From Sulfobacillus acidophilus (GTDB lineage: Bacteria; Bacillota; Sulfobacillia; Sulfobacillales; Sulfobacillaceae): 53,457 nucleotides of DNA. The stretch covers positions 1 through 53,457 of the forward strand of contig PXYV01000017.1 of the NCBI GenBank assembly GCA_003023745.1. Reading direction: 5' to 3'. The notes below the pieces were generated by a model. It made no database searches. It was given only the letters and a program-made list of their open reading frames with translations, and was not told where the DNA came from. How positions within the stretch are numbered: position 1 is the stretch's first letter; the number at the start of each line of letters is the position of its first letter. The position numbers were made by a program, and so were the translations under genes. Shown here in pieces: positions 22,411 to 31,741 of this stretch.

Positions 22411-24114
22411 CTAATGGACGGGTTTTAGATGTTGCAACACGTAAATGTCATCAGGCCAAAAGTCGGCACTCATCATCGCGTAAGGATTCTTCGGAGTTGG
22501 CCATCCAGTATATTGGAGTGTGGTGTATTCCTCCGTGTTGGGCATAATGGTCAGCGGAAAGATCGGCAGATCTTCTGCGCTGATCAATGCAGCCTTAGAA
22601 ATATCTGCATGCTGTTGAGCCCGATTGGTGGTCGCCGCATAGCCGTATATGGCCTGGTTCATCGCTGGATCGTTAAATCGCTCGAAATTGAATGGAGCTG
22701 ACTTACCTAGGGGCGCAGACGTGTCGCTGCTGTAATCGTAGTAGAACTGGAACCAACTAGACGCCCCACCTGTGCCGCCATTGATGGTGAGTTGGTACTT
22801 GCCTAATGCCTGGTCGTTAAAGACGTCGGCCGGCGATAATAGATTGAGCGTCACGTTAATCCCAATTTTGGCTAAGTTTTCCTTGACGACGTCGGCAATG
22901 GCTACCCAATTGGTGAATGCGGATGGCACTGTGATCGACAGTGTTTCGGGCTTTCCATTGGGTGCTACGAGGGTGGATCCCTTGAGATGATAGCCGAGTG
23001 TTCCCAGTAGCTTTAACGCAGTCTTGGGACTGTAGCCGTAGGACCATTTGCTGACCGTCGCCTTGGGCAAATAGTCGGTAGCCGGCACCAACAGCGAGGT
23101 CGGACTGGCGACGCCGGAATCGGTTGCGACCGCACCTACTTCCTTACGATCAATCGCATAATACAGCGCACGCCGGAAGGTGACGTTGTTAAAGGGCGCA
23201 ATGGCATCATTGGGGTATAACGCATAGAAATTTGATTGGCCGCGGGCAGGGAAATTTGCTGCCACAAAGTGCTTCGGATTTTTGTCGACAAAGTCTTTCT
23301 GGGGATTAGGAATGTAAACGGCTCCCCAATCTCCCTGCCCGCTGGCCAGCGCCAGATCAGCCGATGTGTTGGACGTATAAGCCGGCAGCAATAATTCGGG
23401 TACGCTAGGCTTCTTGCCCCAATAATGAGGATTGAGCTTGTAGGTCACAAGTTGCGATGTAAAGGAGTTTAGCACATAGGGCCCGGAACCGACGGGATTG
23501 GGATCGGCCCACGTGCTCGGGTTTTTGACATGCGACCAGATTGCTTTGGGCACAATAGGCGTTTCGCCCGCGACAAAGTACAAGAAGGGAATCTCCGGCT
23601 TGTCAAATGTAAATTCGACGGCGTAGGTTCCCTTAGCCGTTACCGACTTGAGATATTGCCACTGACCTTGTAGATCCATCGAGGGATATTTTTTCAGCAT
23701 CGCAAACGTGAAGGTGACATCCGCACTGGTCAAGGGTTTGCCATTGGACCACTTGACGTTGTGCCGGAGATCGATTATCACGCTCTTATTGCCCGGCAAC
23801 CAATGATAGGACGAGGCCAACCACGGGATCACCTTGCTAGCTGGAGCATCGTAATACAACAGCGGTTCGTAGACAAAGTCCTGGTCATTGGTGATGGAGC
23901 CCGAAATGAACGGATTGAAGTTGCGGGTGTAGGCACCGTTAGCGTTGGCGATAATGGTCATTGGCGCCCCGCTTACGGTGGCGTTTCGATGTGAAGTGGA
24001 TTGGCCAGCATTGCCTGCAGCCGTTAGGGTTAAAGTTGCTCCGGCGGCCAAGGCCAGTGTGGCACCACTTGCCAGAATGATTCGACTTATCTTGGACGAA
24101 TGGTTTGAAGCCAT
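22411..24114 (-). CDS. Solute-binding protein of the Opp-type transporter
   Basis: A 567-aa SBP_bac_5 (family 5) binding protein. After a signal-like N-terminus (about 11-33) it shows NFNPFISGSITNDQDFVYEPLLYYD, WHWLPG-type strand, DLRHNVKWSNGKPLTSADVTFTF and GSGPYVLNSF, all standard for cluster C proteins. It captures the substrate outside the cell for the OppBCDF-like importer. There is no Cys in the first 40 residues, so no lipobox: the protein is either held by its uncleaved helix or secreted. AAAGGAGGAAC is an excellent ribosome site. It follows the GH4 gene after 83 bases, and a strong hairpin follows its stop. Confidence 0.92.
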   Translation of the reverse strand: MASNHSSKISRIILASGATLALAAGATLTLTAAGNAGQSTSHRNATVSGAPMTIIANANGAYTRNFNPFISGSITNDQDFVYEPLLYYDAPASKVIPWLASSYHWLPGNKSVIIDLRHNVKWSNGKPLTSADVTFTFAMLKKYPSMDLQGQWQYLKSVTAKGTYAVEFTFDKPEIPFLYFVAGETPIVPKAIWSHVKNPSTWADPNPVGSGPYVLNSFTSQLVTYKLNPHYWGKKPSVPELLLPAYTSNTSADLALASGQGDWGAVYIPNPQKDFVDKNPKHFVAANFPARGQSNFYALYPNDAIAPFNNVTFRRALYYAIDRKEVGAVATDSGVASPTSLLVPATDYLPKATVSKWSYGYSPKTALKLLGTLGYHLKGSTLVAPNGKPETLSITVPSAFTNWVAIADVVKENLAKIGINVTLNLLSPADVFNDQALGKYQLTINGGTGGASSWFQFYYDYSSDTSAPLGKSAPFNFERFNDPAMNQAIYGYAATTNRAQQHADISKAALISAEDLPIFPLTIMPNTEEYTTLQYTGWPTPKNPYAMMSADFWPDDIYVLQHLKPVH

Positions 24115-24197
24115 GGATTAGTTCCTCCTTTGAACTGATTCAACCAACTTTCGATTTGCAGTAAGTTCAAGCGCGCCTCCCGCTGAGCAACGCGTAC

Positions 24198-25505
24198 TTA
24201 GTCGGGGGCTAGTGGTAGAGAGACACTCCAAGACGCTGCCAAAGGCGGCAGATAGGCTTCATGAGCCTCTAACAGATCGTCGACCAAGTGTACAGTCTGG
24301 TCGAGATCCAGCGTCGTGGATAAATTGGGATCTAAAAATGCGGCTTCATAGACCGCTTCTCGGTCTTTCTGCAACACGGCTTGGACCGTGAGTTCTTGTA
24401 CGGCAATGCCTTGCCGATTTAGGGCGGCTAATGCCACTGGCAATTCCCCAATATAGGTTGGGCATATTTGGTGTCCCTGAATGAGCGCCGGCACCTCGAC
24501 CACGGCGGACCGCGGCAGGTTTGCAATGAGACCGGTATTCGGCACGTTGACAGCCATCATGCGAATTTCCCCGGTCTCCAGGCTGTGGATCAATTTGGGT
24601 GCGTATTCAATACTCAAGTCGGGGAGGTAGACGGCTTCGGACTGCTGTACCAACGTTTCAATGGCGGCGATTGTGGGGGGTTGGTCCAGAAACGCTCGCG
24701 GCACGAGATTCAGGCGTCCAACCCAATCCTTCCGGGGTAAAAAGTAACTCACGTATTCAGCTGAGTGCGGGCTGGATTCCGAGGGGAAATAGCCGAACTT
24801 GCGCATCAACTCAAATCGCGTAGGATCCTGGTCGTAGATGGTGGCAAAGCGTTGCCGAAGAACAGGATACTGATCTTGGCCGTGGTAAGTAAGTTGCAAA
24901 AACCAAGCCTGATGATTAATGCCTGCCGCCCGCCATTCCAGCTCCTGAGGATCAATCTCCAAATAATGCGCTAACTGGTTGGCGGTCGCGGGGATGCTGT
25001 GACACAAACCCACCGCAGTTAGTGACGAACTTCGGTATACAGCCATCATAACCATTGCCATCGGATTGGTGTAATTCAAAAACATGGCGTGCGGAGCATA
25101 CTTTTCAATCTGCGCGCAGATTTTCAGCACCTCGGGGATTGTACGCAACCCTCGCATGATACCACCGATACCTAGCGTATCAGCCACCGTTTGCTTAACT
25201 CCATAACGGGCAGGTATTTCAAAGTCCTTGGTCCAGGCGGGACGTCCTCCTACATTGATGGAGTTAATGACGTAGTCGCATCCCTCCAAAGCAGGCACCA
25301 GTTCCGAAAAAGCCTGAACGGCGGGTTGACAATGCGCCTCTTCGCGAATACGAATTGCCAGTTGTCTCGCTAAGGCAAGCCTGTCCGGATCAATATCCAC
25401 GAGATTAAACTCGACGTCGTCTTGAAAATATCGCGTGAGGTCACTGACCAATCGCCGTGTAAACACGCGACTACCGGCGCCAATCAACACCACTCGCACA
25501 TTCAT
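24198..25505 (-). CDS. GH4 NAD-dependent glycosidase (alpha-galactosidase-like)
   Basis: A 435-aa GH4 enzyme. The Rossmann start VVLIGAGSRVFTRRL binds NAD. DYVINSINVGG, the NYTNPMAMV segment, the metal ligands Cys in VGLCHSIPAT and His in AGINHQAWFLQL mark the family. GH4 enzymes oxidise C3 of the sugar, eliminate the aglycone and reduce again, using NAD+ and Mn2+. The CHS and NYTNPM contexts resemble MelA-type alpha-galactosidases, but GH4 also holds alpha-glucosidases and alpha-glucuronidases, so the substrate is open. AAAGGGG precedes the ATG at 25505 (a GTG at 25508 is also possible). It lies 14 bases after lacI. Confidence 0.88.
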   Translation of the reverse strand: MNVRVVLIGAGSRVFTRRLVSDLTRYFQDDVEFNLVDIDPDRLALARQLAIRIREEAHCQPAVQAFSELVPALEGCDYVINSINVGGRPAWTKDFEIPARYGVKQTVADTLGIGGIMRGLRTIPEVLKICAQIEKYAPHAMFLNYTNPMAMVMMAVYRSSSLTAVGLCHSIPATANQLAHYLEIDPQELEWRAAGINHQAWFLQLTYHGQDQYPVLRQRFATIYDQDPTRFELMRKFGYFPSESSPHSAEYVSYFLPRKDWVGRLNLVPRAFLDQPPTIAAIETLVQQSEAVYLPDLSIEYAPKLIHSLETGEIRMMAVNVPNTGLIANLPRSAVVEVPALIQGHQICPTYIGELPVALAALNRQGIAVQELTVQAVLQKDREAVYEAAFLDPNLSTTLDLDQTVHLVDDLLEAHEAYLPPLAASWSVSLPLAPD

Positions 25506-25519
25506 CACCCCTTTCCGCG

Positions 25520-26548
25520 TTAATTCGAATACATTTGTGCGGGTTCCCGCGGTGCTCTTACCGAATCGCCTAGCCGTATGACGGTTGGGAGAATTACCTC
25601 GACGTTTTTACCGGGCTTGCCATCTAACTTTTCCAGCAACATGAAGGCCGCATAACGTCCTACTTCTGCCGGATTTTGAACAACGATGGTCATCTTTGGC
25701 GATTGAAAAGTTGCCTCAAACGGATCCCCAAAACTTACTATTGAGATGTCTTCGGGCACACGGTAACCTAATTCATGTACAGCCTGCAGGAATCCCAATG
25801 CAATGAGATTGTTTGTGCAAAATACTGCTGTTGGCGCTTGCTCTTTGTGTGATAGAAAACGTTTTCCTGCTAAATATCCGGTCTTGTGATCGTAATCACC
25901 ACGAACCATAAAATCTTCCGGAGGTATAATGCCTGCCTCCTGCAAAGCCTCGCGATAACCGGATTCGCGTTCTAACGCGGTCGTAGACGTTCTGCCATTA
26001 ACAATACCGATTGCACGATGCCCATATCCTAGCAAATGGGTAACGAGTTCTTTAGACGATTGACGGCTTTCTTCCCGGACCGAGTCAATCATGATGCCCT
26101 CCAGGATTCGATCCACTAATACGATTGGTAAGGCATTAACAATCAACTGAGGCCAATCGGTTGCGGGTGTTACGGAAACAGGTGCGATAATCATCCCATC
26201 CAAGCGTTTTTCCAAAAAAACCCGAATTAGCTCAGATTCTTTTGAGGCCTTCTCATCGGAACTCGCAACCAGCAGGTGATACCCTAACTTTTCGACTGAG
26301 GCCTCAACGGCACGCACTAACTGAACGAAATAGGGATTAGCAATGTCTGGCACTAACACCCCCAGGGTATACGTTTTTGCGTTTTTTAAGCTGCGAGCGA
26401 CGCCGTTGGGATGATAATCCAATGTGCCAATAGCCTCGAGCACTCGCTTCCTCGTAGTTTCCTTTACGGGATAGTTTCCACTGATCACGCGGGATACTGT
26501 GGCTACAGATACCCCGGCGTATAGCGCAACATCCTTTAAGGTTTTCAT
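25520..26548 (-). CDS. LacI-family transcriptional regulator
   Basis: A 342-aa repressor. The HTH and hinge are textbook: TLKDVALYAGVSVATVSRVI, then NGVARSLK with the Leu that wedges into the operator. The periplasmic-binding-like sensor domain (about 60-330) follows (TYTLGVLVPDIANPYF, TAVFCTNNLIALGFLQA). It is the first gene of the minus-strand operon, ahead of GH4 and the transporter. AAACGTTT, a typical LacI-type operator core, lies 24 bases before its start, so autoregulation is likely. The ligand is presumably a sugar from the imported oligosaccharide. GAGGAGA precedes the ATG. Confidence 0.95.
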   Translation of the reverse strand: MKTLKDVALYAGVSVATVSRVISGNYPVKETTRKRVLEAIGTLDYHPNGVARSLKNAKTYTLGVLVPDIANPYFVQLVRAVEASVEKLGYHLLVASSDEKASKESELIRVFLEKRLDGMIIAPVSVTPATDWPQLIVNALPIVLVDRILEGIMIDSVREESRQSSKELVTHLLGYGHRAIGIVNGRTSTTALERESGYREALQEAGIIPPEDFMVRGDYDHKTGYLAGKRFLSHKEQAPTAVFCTNNLIALGFLQAVHELGYRVPEDISIVSFGDPFEATFQSPKMTIVVQNPAEVGRYAAFMLLEKLDGKPGKNVEVILPTVIRLGDSVRAPREPAQMYSN

Positions 26549-26570
26549 TCAACATCTCCTCAGATAAAAG

Positions 26571-26624
26571 TAAACGTTTTCTGTATTTAATGCTATAATG
26601 ACTCAACGTTATATTGATTGTCAA
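26571..26624. promoter_or_regulatory. Overlapping divergent promoters with a LacI operator
   Basis: Minus strand: TTGACA (complement of 26619-26624), an 18-base spacer and CATTAT (complement of 26595-26600) drive lacI. Plus strand: TATAAT at 26594-26599 with a poor -35 (26571-26576) would drive the amidohydrolase arm. The two -10 boxes overlap. The palindrome AAACGTTT at 26572-26579 sits on the plus -35 and just inside the minus transcript, where a LacI protein could block both. Confidence 0.65.
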
Positions 26625-26628
26625 CAAC

Positions 26629-26644
26629 ATACTATGATCAGTAT
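26629..26644. promoter_or_regulatory. Inverted repeat in the divergent promoter region
   Basis: ATACT-6-AGTAT, with an outer TTGTC/GACAA pair at 26618-26622 and 26646-26650 in non-symmetric spacing. It may be a second regulator site in the amidohydrolase leader; no matching regulator is known. Confidence 0.3.
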
Positions 26645-26750
26645 CGACAATAAGTCCTACAACATGCACCAAGTGCTTTGGCTGAATCGTGACCCAATGC
26701 TTTGTGTTTCGAGGATGGCGGATCGAGTGTGGAGAGGGGGACATATCGTA

Positions 26751-27788
26751 ATGTCGAAGAGCACGTTGGAAATTCCCGCTCATTTGATTGACCGCGCCAA
26801 ATTTCCCGTGATTGACGTGCACAATCATAGTCAGTGGGACGGTGTCTGGCAGGTAACAGACATTCCCGCTCTGCTTAAGGTCATGGACACAGTAGGGGTT
26901 GCGGGCCGGGTGGATTTAGATGGGGGGACCGGTGATCGCCTCGAACAACATTTAAATCTGTTCCGACGCTCGCGGCCAGACCGCTTTGCAGTCTTTGTCT
27001 CATGCGATTGGGAATATTATCTCCAATTTGAAGACTTCGCGGGGCACTTCGCGAGGGATTTTGCGCAGGGTATTAGACAAGGAGCCGAGGGGTTAAAACT
27101 GTGGAAGGAATTGGGCTTGACTGTGAAAGACCGGAATGGTAAGCGAATCGCCACGAACGATCCGCGACTGCAGCCGATTTGGGATGTGGCTGCAGAGTAC
27201 GGGGTTCCGGTGCTAATTCATACGGCCGATCCGGTGGCGTTCTTTCAACCGCTTGAAGGCAACGAATTGTACCATAGCCTTTTGCGTCATCCCGATTGGC
27301 ACTTTTACGGGCCATCCTATCCATCATTTGAACAATTGATGCAAGAATTTGAAGAATTAATTGCGCGTAACCCGTCAACAACGTTCATCGGAGCTCATGT
27401 GGGCAACTATGCCGAGAATTTATTGCGTGTGGGTCAATGGCTGGATCGCTACCCGAATTTGTATGTGGACATTGCGGCTCGAATTGCCCAATTAGGACGG
27501 CAGCCTTATACAGCGCGTCGTTTCTTAACGCAATATAGTCGTCGCATTGTGTTTGGACTCGATAAATGGCCCACGCCACCCGACAATTATCAAGTGATGT
27601 TCCGGTTTTTAGAGACTGAGGACGAGTATTTTGATTATGTGACCGAACAAGATTTGAGCGAAGGCGCGAAGGGCGCATGGAAAATCTACGGCGTCGGCTT
27701 GGCGGATGATGTGCTGCAAGACATTTACTATCGCACAGCACTCGCATTGCTACCAAGATTCAAGAACGATTTAGAGTGGGCTTTTTGA
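26751..27788 (+). CDS. Amidohydrolase_2 family protein (possible sugar lactonase)
   Basis: A 345-aa TIM-barrel hydrolase. FPVIDVHNHSQWDG gives the HxH metal site on strand 1, PVLIHTADP a His on a later strand, FIGAHVGNY another, and VFGLDKWPTP the final Asp region. The amidohydrolase_2 family includes decarboxylases and, in oxidative fucose and rhamnose pathways, sugar lactonases. Among sugar genes a lactonase role is attractive but unproven. The ATG at 26751 is chosen because GGAGAGGGGG lies just before it; the frame extends upstream into the promoter, which cannot be translated from the mapped -10. A 150-base leader results. The next gene, deoR, is on the same strand. Confidence 0.82.
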   Translation: MSKSTLEIPAHLIDRAKFPVIDVHNHSQWDGVWQVTDIPALLKVMDTVGVAGRVDLDGGTGDRLEQHLNLFRRSRPDRFAVFVSCDWEYYLQFEDFAGHFARDFAQGIRQGAEGLKLWKELGLTVKDRNGKRIATNDPRLQPIWDVAAEYGVPVLIHTADPVAFFQPLEGNELYHSLLRHPDWHFYGPSYPSFEQLMQEFEELIARNPSTTFIGAHVGNYAENLLRVGQWLDRYPNLYVDIAARIAQLGRQPYTARRFLTQYSRRIVFGLDKWPTPPDNYQVMFRFLETEDEYFDYVTEQDLSEGAKGAWKIYGVGLADDVLQDIYYRTALALLPRFKNDLEWAF

Positions 27789-27821
27789 TCATCATATTGG
27801 GCGCATTTGGTGCACATTAGC

Positions 27822-27856
27822 CACACATGAGGCTCGATAAAATGTTTGCATGTGTG
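27822..27856. promoter_or_regulatory. 8-bp inverted repeat before deoR
   Basis: CACACATG (27822-27829) and CATGTGTG (27849-27856) are exact complements with a 19-base gap; TGCAC/GTGCA stand just outside. It may be an operator or the end of the amidohydrolase transcript. A second small stem, ACCCCAG/CTGGGGT at 27974-27997, lies further along the deoR leader. Confidence 0.35.
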
Positions 27857-28047
27857 AGTGCACGGTTCCGTTGGAGGTGGTTTTGGCATGCATGTTCGAC
27901 TTGGGAGATTTCCGTCCGATAACCGGTCTGGAATAGGAGTATTATGTCGGTTTACGATGAGTGCTTGGGATGAACCCCAGGACTACTGGGCTGGGGTCCG
28001 ACGGTGGTTGCGGCCAATTAACTATGTGGTTAAGGTTGATAGACACC

Positions 28048-28872
28048 ATGCCTAAACGGGGACGGAGAACATTAGCCCAATGGCAAGACCGCCATCAACA
28101 AATAATTAATCTGTTGAAAGCAGAAGGAGCTCTATCCATTACTGCGTTGGCCGAACGATTTGACTGTTCGCCGGCTACCATCCGTCGGGACATCGCGATT
28201 CTTCAACCGCAAATGACGGAGTTGAAGAAATATCATGGGGTCGTTGCCGTAGACGGTGCGGTAACCGAGCGGCATTACCAGGACAAAGTGACAGAATCGC
28301 AGGCCGAAAAGGAGCACATTGCTGAAGCGGTGTGCGGGATAATTGCTGATGGTAGTGTAGTGGGACTAAACGGTGGTACCACGACCATGGCGGTAGCGAG
28401 GGAGATCGTTGGTACTAACAAGCAAGTCACCGTCGTTACGAACGCAATCAATGTGGCCTTTGAATTGAGTCATAGTGACGTAACCGTTGTGGTAATCGGC
28501 GGCGTGTTACGGACTTTTAACTTTGAAACCACGGGATTAATGGCGGTACATAATCTCGAGAGTTTGCATTTGGATTGGGTCATTCTGGGGGCAAATGGCA
28601 TTCACCCGGTTTTTGGGGTGAGCACGGTAAGCGAACCTGAAGCCGCAATTGGGGCGGCGTTTGCACGGCATGCAGATCAAGTCATGGTCGTCGTAGACCA
28701 CACTAAACTTGGGCATCAGGCGCTACATCGGATGTTGGGGTGGACTGACGTTAGTGCGCTGGCGTCCGATGTGGCGGCTTCGCCCGTGATTGCAGGGTGG
28801 CGTCCTGGTTTGCCACTTGAATTATATCACCAAACGGGGTTGGCGAATGTTTGGCGGGTGATGCCGTCATGA
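28048..28872 (+). CDS. DeoR-family transcriptional regulator
   Basis: A 274-aa regulator. The N-terminal winged HTH reads LSITALAERFDCSPATIRRDI. The DeoR sensor domain (about 85-250) has GLNGGTTTMAVAREI for phosphosugar binding, TNAINVAFEL and DWVILGANGIH. DeoR proteins normally repress sugar operons until a phosphorylated sugar binds. It lies between the amidohydrolase and xylA, so it probably controls the xyl arm. The ATG at 28048 is used because the protein begins there with basic PKRGRRT; upstream codons are not convincing, and the ribosome site (AAGG) is weak. Confidence 0.9.
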   Translation: MPKRGRRTLAQWQDRHQQIINLLKAEGALSITALAERFDCSPATIRRDIAILQPQMTELKKYHGVVAVDGAVTERHYQDKVTESQAEKEHIAEAVCGIIADGSVVGLNGGTTTMAVAREIVGTNKQVTVVTNAINVAFELSHSDVTVVVIGGVLRTFNFETTGLMAVHNLESLHLDWVILGANGIHPVFGVSTVSEPEAAIGAAFARHADQVMVVVDHTKLGHQALHRMLGWTDVSALASDVAASPVIAGWRPGLPLELYHQTGLANVWRVMPS

Positions 28873-29017
28873 TGGGCGCGTCAATTGCTGTGGCCATCGC
28901 AAGTGGGTTCCCGTAGGCATTTGGAGATCAGATTAGTTTTTGAGAATGGGATAATTGCCCTACGGCGGTCTGAACTCGTGAAGAATCGGAAGTTGAAGAG
29001 AACACAAAGGAGTTGTC

Positions 29018-30163
29018 ATGGTAATGACTAAAGATGCAACGTTATTAACACCCAAACCCGAAGATCGTTTTACTTTTGGCCTTTGGACGGTCGGCAACCG
29101 GGGGCGCGATCCCTTCGGGGATGCTGTGCGCCCTACCTTAAGTCCCGCGAATATTGTGCGCAAGTTGAGTCAACTAGGTGCATATGGCGTGACGTTGCAC
29201 GACAATGACTTAGTTCCTATGGACGCTACATTGGCCCAGAGAGACCGGATTGTAGCGGAATTTCGGACAGTCTTGGCCGACTATCAAATGGCGGTGCCAA
29301 TGGTCACGGTGAACTTATTCTACGATCCCGTGTTTAAGGACGGTGCGTTCACATCCGCGAGTTCGGCCGTGCGTCAGTTTGCGATCAACAAGGCCAAAGC
29401 TGCTATGGATTTAGGGCATGCTCTGGGCGCCAACATTTTTGTATTGTGGGGTGGACGCGAAGGGGTAGAAACTGAAGCGGCGAAGGATCCGCGTCAGGCT
29501 TTGGCTTGGTATCGAGAGGGGATCAATGCCTTAACAGAGTACGTCGTGCAACAGAAGTACGCGATGCGCATCGCTTTGGAAGCAAAACCGAACGAGCCCC
29601 GCGGCGATCTGTATCTTTCCACGACCGGCGCTATGCTGGCGTTTATTGCAACTTTGGACCATCCTGAGTTGGTTGGGGTTAATCCAGAAGTCGCCCATGC
29701 CAAAATGGCGGGCTTGAACCCGGTGCATGAGGTGGCCCAGGCTCTGGATCAAGGCAAGTTGTTCCATATTGATTTGAATGATCAGCGGTTGGCACGGTAT
29801 GATCAGGATTTGCGCTTTGGGTCCGACGACATAAAGGGGACCTTTTATTTGGTGAAGCTTTTGGAGGAAAGTGACTATAATGGGCCCCGGCACTTTGACG
29901 CTCACGCCTATCGAACGGAAGACGTCGAGGGTGTGTGGCAATTTGCGCGTGGATCGATGCGAAGTTATTTGGCTTATCGCGAGGCCGTGAAACGATTTCA
30001 ACAAGACAATGAAATCCAAGCTGCATTGCACGCGATAGAACAAATGAATGCCCAGGGACCAACACTAGATTCGCCAGAGCATATTGAATGGTGGCGGCAA
30101 CGCGGCTATGCCTATGAGGCGCTCGACCAATTGGTGACCGAACTGCTGCTGGGGATGCGATAG
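29018..30163 (+). CDS. xylA: Xylose isomerase (short, actinobacterial type)
   Basis: A 381-aa enzyme that interconverts xylose and xylulose with two divalent metals. [23 protein letters not shown] and [11 protein letters not shown] (His61, base) open the barrel. [12 protein letters not shown] gives the metal Glu and the catalytic Lys, [14 protein letters not shown] the second Glu and His, and FHIDLNDQ the Asp pair. Length and start match class I enzymes of Streptomyces and Thermus, not the 440-aa class II enzymes usual in Bacillus and Clostridium. AAAGGAG before the ATG confirms the start. xylB follows after three bases. Confidence 0.95.
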   Translation: MVMTKDATLLTPKPEDRFTFGLWTVGNRGRDPFGDAVRPTLSPANIVRKLSQLGAYGVTLHDNDLVPMDATLAQRDRIVAEFRTVLADYQMAVPMVTVNLFYDPVFKDGAFTSASSAVRQFAINKAKAAMDLGHALGANIFVLWGGREGVETEAAKDPRQALAWYREGINALTEYVVQQKYAMRIALEAKPNEPRGDLYLSTTGAMLAFIATLDHPELVGVNPEVAHAKMAGLNPVHEVAQALDQGKLFHIDLNDQRLARYDQDLRFGSDDIKGTFYLVKLLEESDYNGPRHFDAHAYRTEDVEGVWQFARGSMRSYLAYREAVKRFQQDNEIQAALHAIEQMNAQGPTLDSPEHIEWWRQRGYAYEALDQLVTELLLGMR

Positions 30164-30166
30164 GCG

Positions 30167-31657
30167 ATGTCGTTAACGGGATTCGCACCTGTTGCCTATT
30201 TGGGCTTGGACATTGGAACACAGGGATTGAAGGCTGTGGTGGTGACTGATTCCGGTCATGTGTTGTTCGAGACCAGTGCAATTTATCCCACCGCGGTCCC
30301 CACGCCGGGATGGGCTGAACAAAGTCCCGGAGACTGGATGGCTGCTCTTGATTCTGTATTAGGCCAAGTCGACCAGGCTGGACTTTCCGTCACGTGGGCT
30401 GGGATCGGGGTGACAGGCCAAATGCATACCGTTGTGGTGTGCGACGACCGAGGTCAACCATTGCGGCCCGCTATCTTGTGGTCAGACCAGCGGGCCCGAG
30501 AATACGGGCCAGCATGGGAAGCAAAGTATGGGCTGAAATGGCTACGCGAACAGACGGGGAACAAGCCGTTGAGCAATTTTTCTCTTGGATATCTACGGTG
30601 GATACGCGATCACGAATGGACAGTCTATCAGCAGATTCGACACGTCGCCATCGCCAAAGACTGGGTGCGATTCGTCCTCACGGGTGCGTGGGGCACGGAG
30701 ATGACGGATGCATCCGGCACCTATCTGTTAGATGTTGCTCATCGCCACTGGGCTACGGACTGGATGCGGGAAATGGGAATGGATCCCTCTTGGTGGGGAA
30801 CCCTGCATGAATCCGGGGACGTGGTGGGAACCATGCAATACGGCCCCTCTCGGTTTCGTGGATTGCCCGTAGTGGCTGGGGCTGGCGACCAGGCAGCAAG
30901 TGCCATTGGAACTCAGTTGACGCCGGGAGAGCTTGGAATTTCACTGGGAACATCTGGCGTACTGTTCTGGCCTCTCCGTCAGTATGTAAATCCACCGCAT
31001 CCCTCAATTCACGTATTCTGTCATGCTGTGGCCGATGAATGGCACTGGATGACGGTTACTCAGTCGGCTGCATCGTCGCTCCGTTGGTTTCGCGATCAGT
31101 TTTATGCTGACACGCCATATGCAATTGTAGATCGAGAAGCGGAAATCGTGCCTGCGGGATGCTCGGGTGTGATCTTCGTGCCATATTTAGAGGGCGAACG
31201 GGCTCCCGTGATGCAGCCGCAAGCGTCGGGGGTGTTTTTCGGTTTACGGGCGTATCATGGCCGCACGCATTTAGCGCGGGCTGTTTTGGAGGGGGTTGCG
31301 TATAGTCTGAATGATTGTTATCAGACGATGTTTGGGCGCGAAGCGCCCAAGCCCCAGCGCCTCGTGATGACGGGCGGCGGAGCGCGAAGCGTACTATGGA
31401 CACAGATTTTGGCGGACGTGCTAGGCGAGCCCTTAGAGATTGTTGAAGATCCGGGTGCCGCTGTAGGAGCGGCATGGATTGCTCACAGCGCTGTCGATGC
31501 GACGCAAGAGCGCTGGCCCCGCGCGTCGATTCGAACCGCTATACCTGGTGCGAATGCCGCCTATTACCAAACGGAATTTCATCGCTATCGTCGACTGACG
31601 CGCGTGTTAAGTGATGTCTGGGAAAGTTCCGCTGAGGCATTGTCGGCCGATTCATAG
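30167..31657 (+). CDS. xylB: Xylulokinase
   Basis: A 496-aa FGGY kinase that phosphorylates xylulose to xylulose 5-phosphate for the pentose phosphate pathway. The ATPase fold starts YLGLDIGTQGLKAVVV. GVTGQMHTVVVCD and PAILWSDQRA are typical of xylulokinases (the Asp is the catalytic base). GAGDQAASAIG lies mid-protein and LVMTGGGARSVLWTQILADVLGEPL gives the C-terminal FGGY signature. It is coupled to xylA, with the ribosome site GGGGATG inside the xylA tail. GH31 follows after 84 bases. Confidence 0.94.
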   Translation: MSLTGFAPVAYLGLDIGTQGLKAVVVTDSGHVLFETSAIYPTAVPTPGWAEQSPGDWMAALDSVLGQVDQAGLSVTWAGIGVTGQMHTVVVCDDRGQPLRPAILWSDQRAREYGPAWEAKYGLKWLREQTGNKPLSNFSLGYLRWIRDHEWTVYQQIRHVAIAKDWVRFVLTGAWGTEMTDASGTYLLDVAHRHWATDWMREMGMDPSWWGTLHESGDVVGTMQYGPSRFRGLPVVAGAGDQAASAIGTQLTPGELGISLGTSGVLFWPLRQYVNPPHPSIHVFCHAVADEWHWMTVTQSAASSLRWFRDQFYADTPYAIVDREAEIVPAGCSGVIFVPYLEGERAPVMQPQASGVFFGLRAYHGRTHLARAVLEGVAYSLNDCYQTMFGREAPKPQRLVMTGGGARSVLWTQILADVLGEPLEIVEDPGAAVGAAWIAHSAVDATQERWPRASIRTAIPGANAAYYQTEFHRYRRLTRVLSDVWESSAEALSADS

Positions 31658-31741
31658 CGAAGTCGATCGTACTGCCCGCCATGCGACCGTCAGATCGGGC
31701 GCGGAGTGGTTCTAACACATTCATGAGGGAGAGGACGATAC

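Noticed and set aside
17072..24114. Peptide (Opp/Dpp) transporter
   Set aside because: Sequence alone cannot separate peptide from sugar transport, but every flanking gene is a carbohydrate gene, so oligosaccharide import is preferred.
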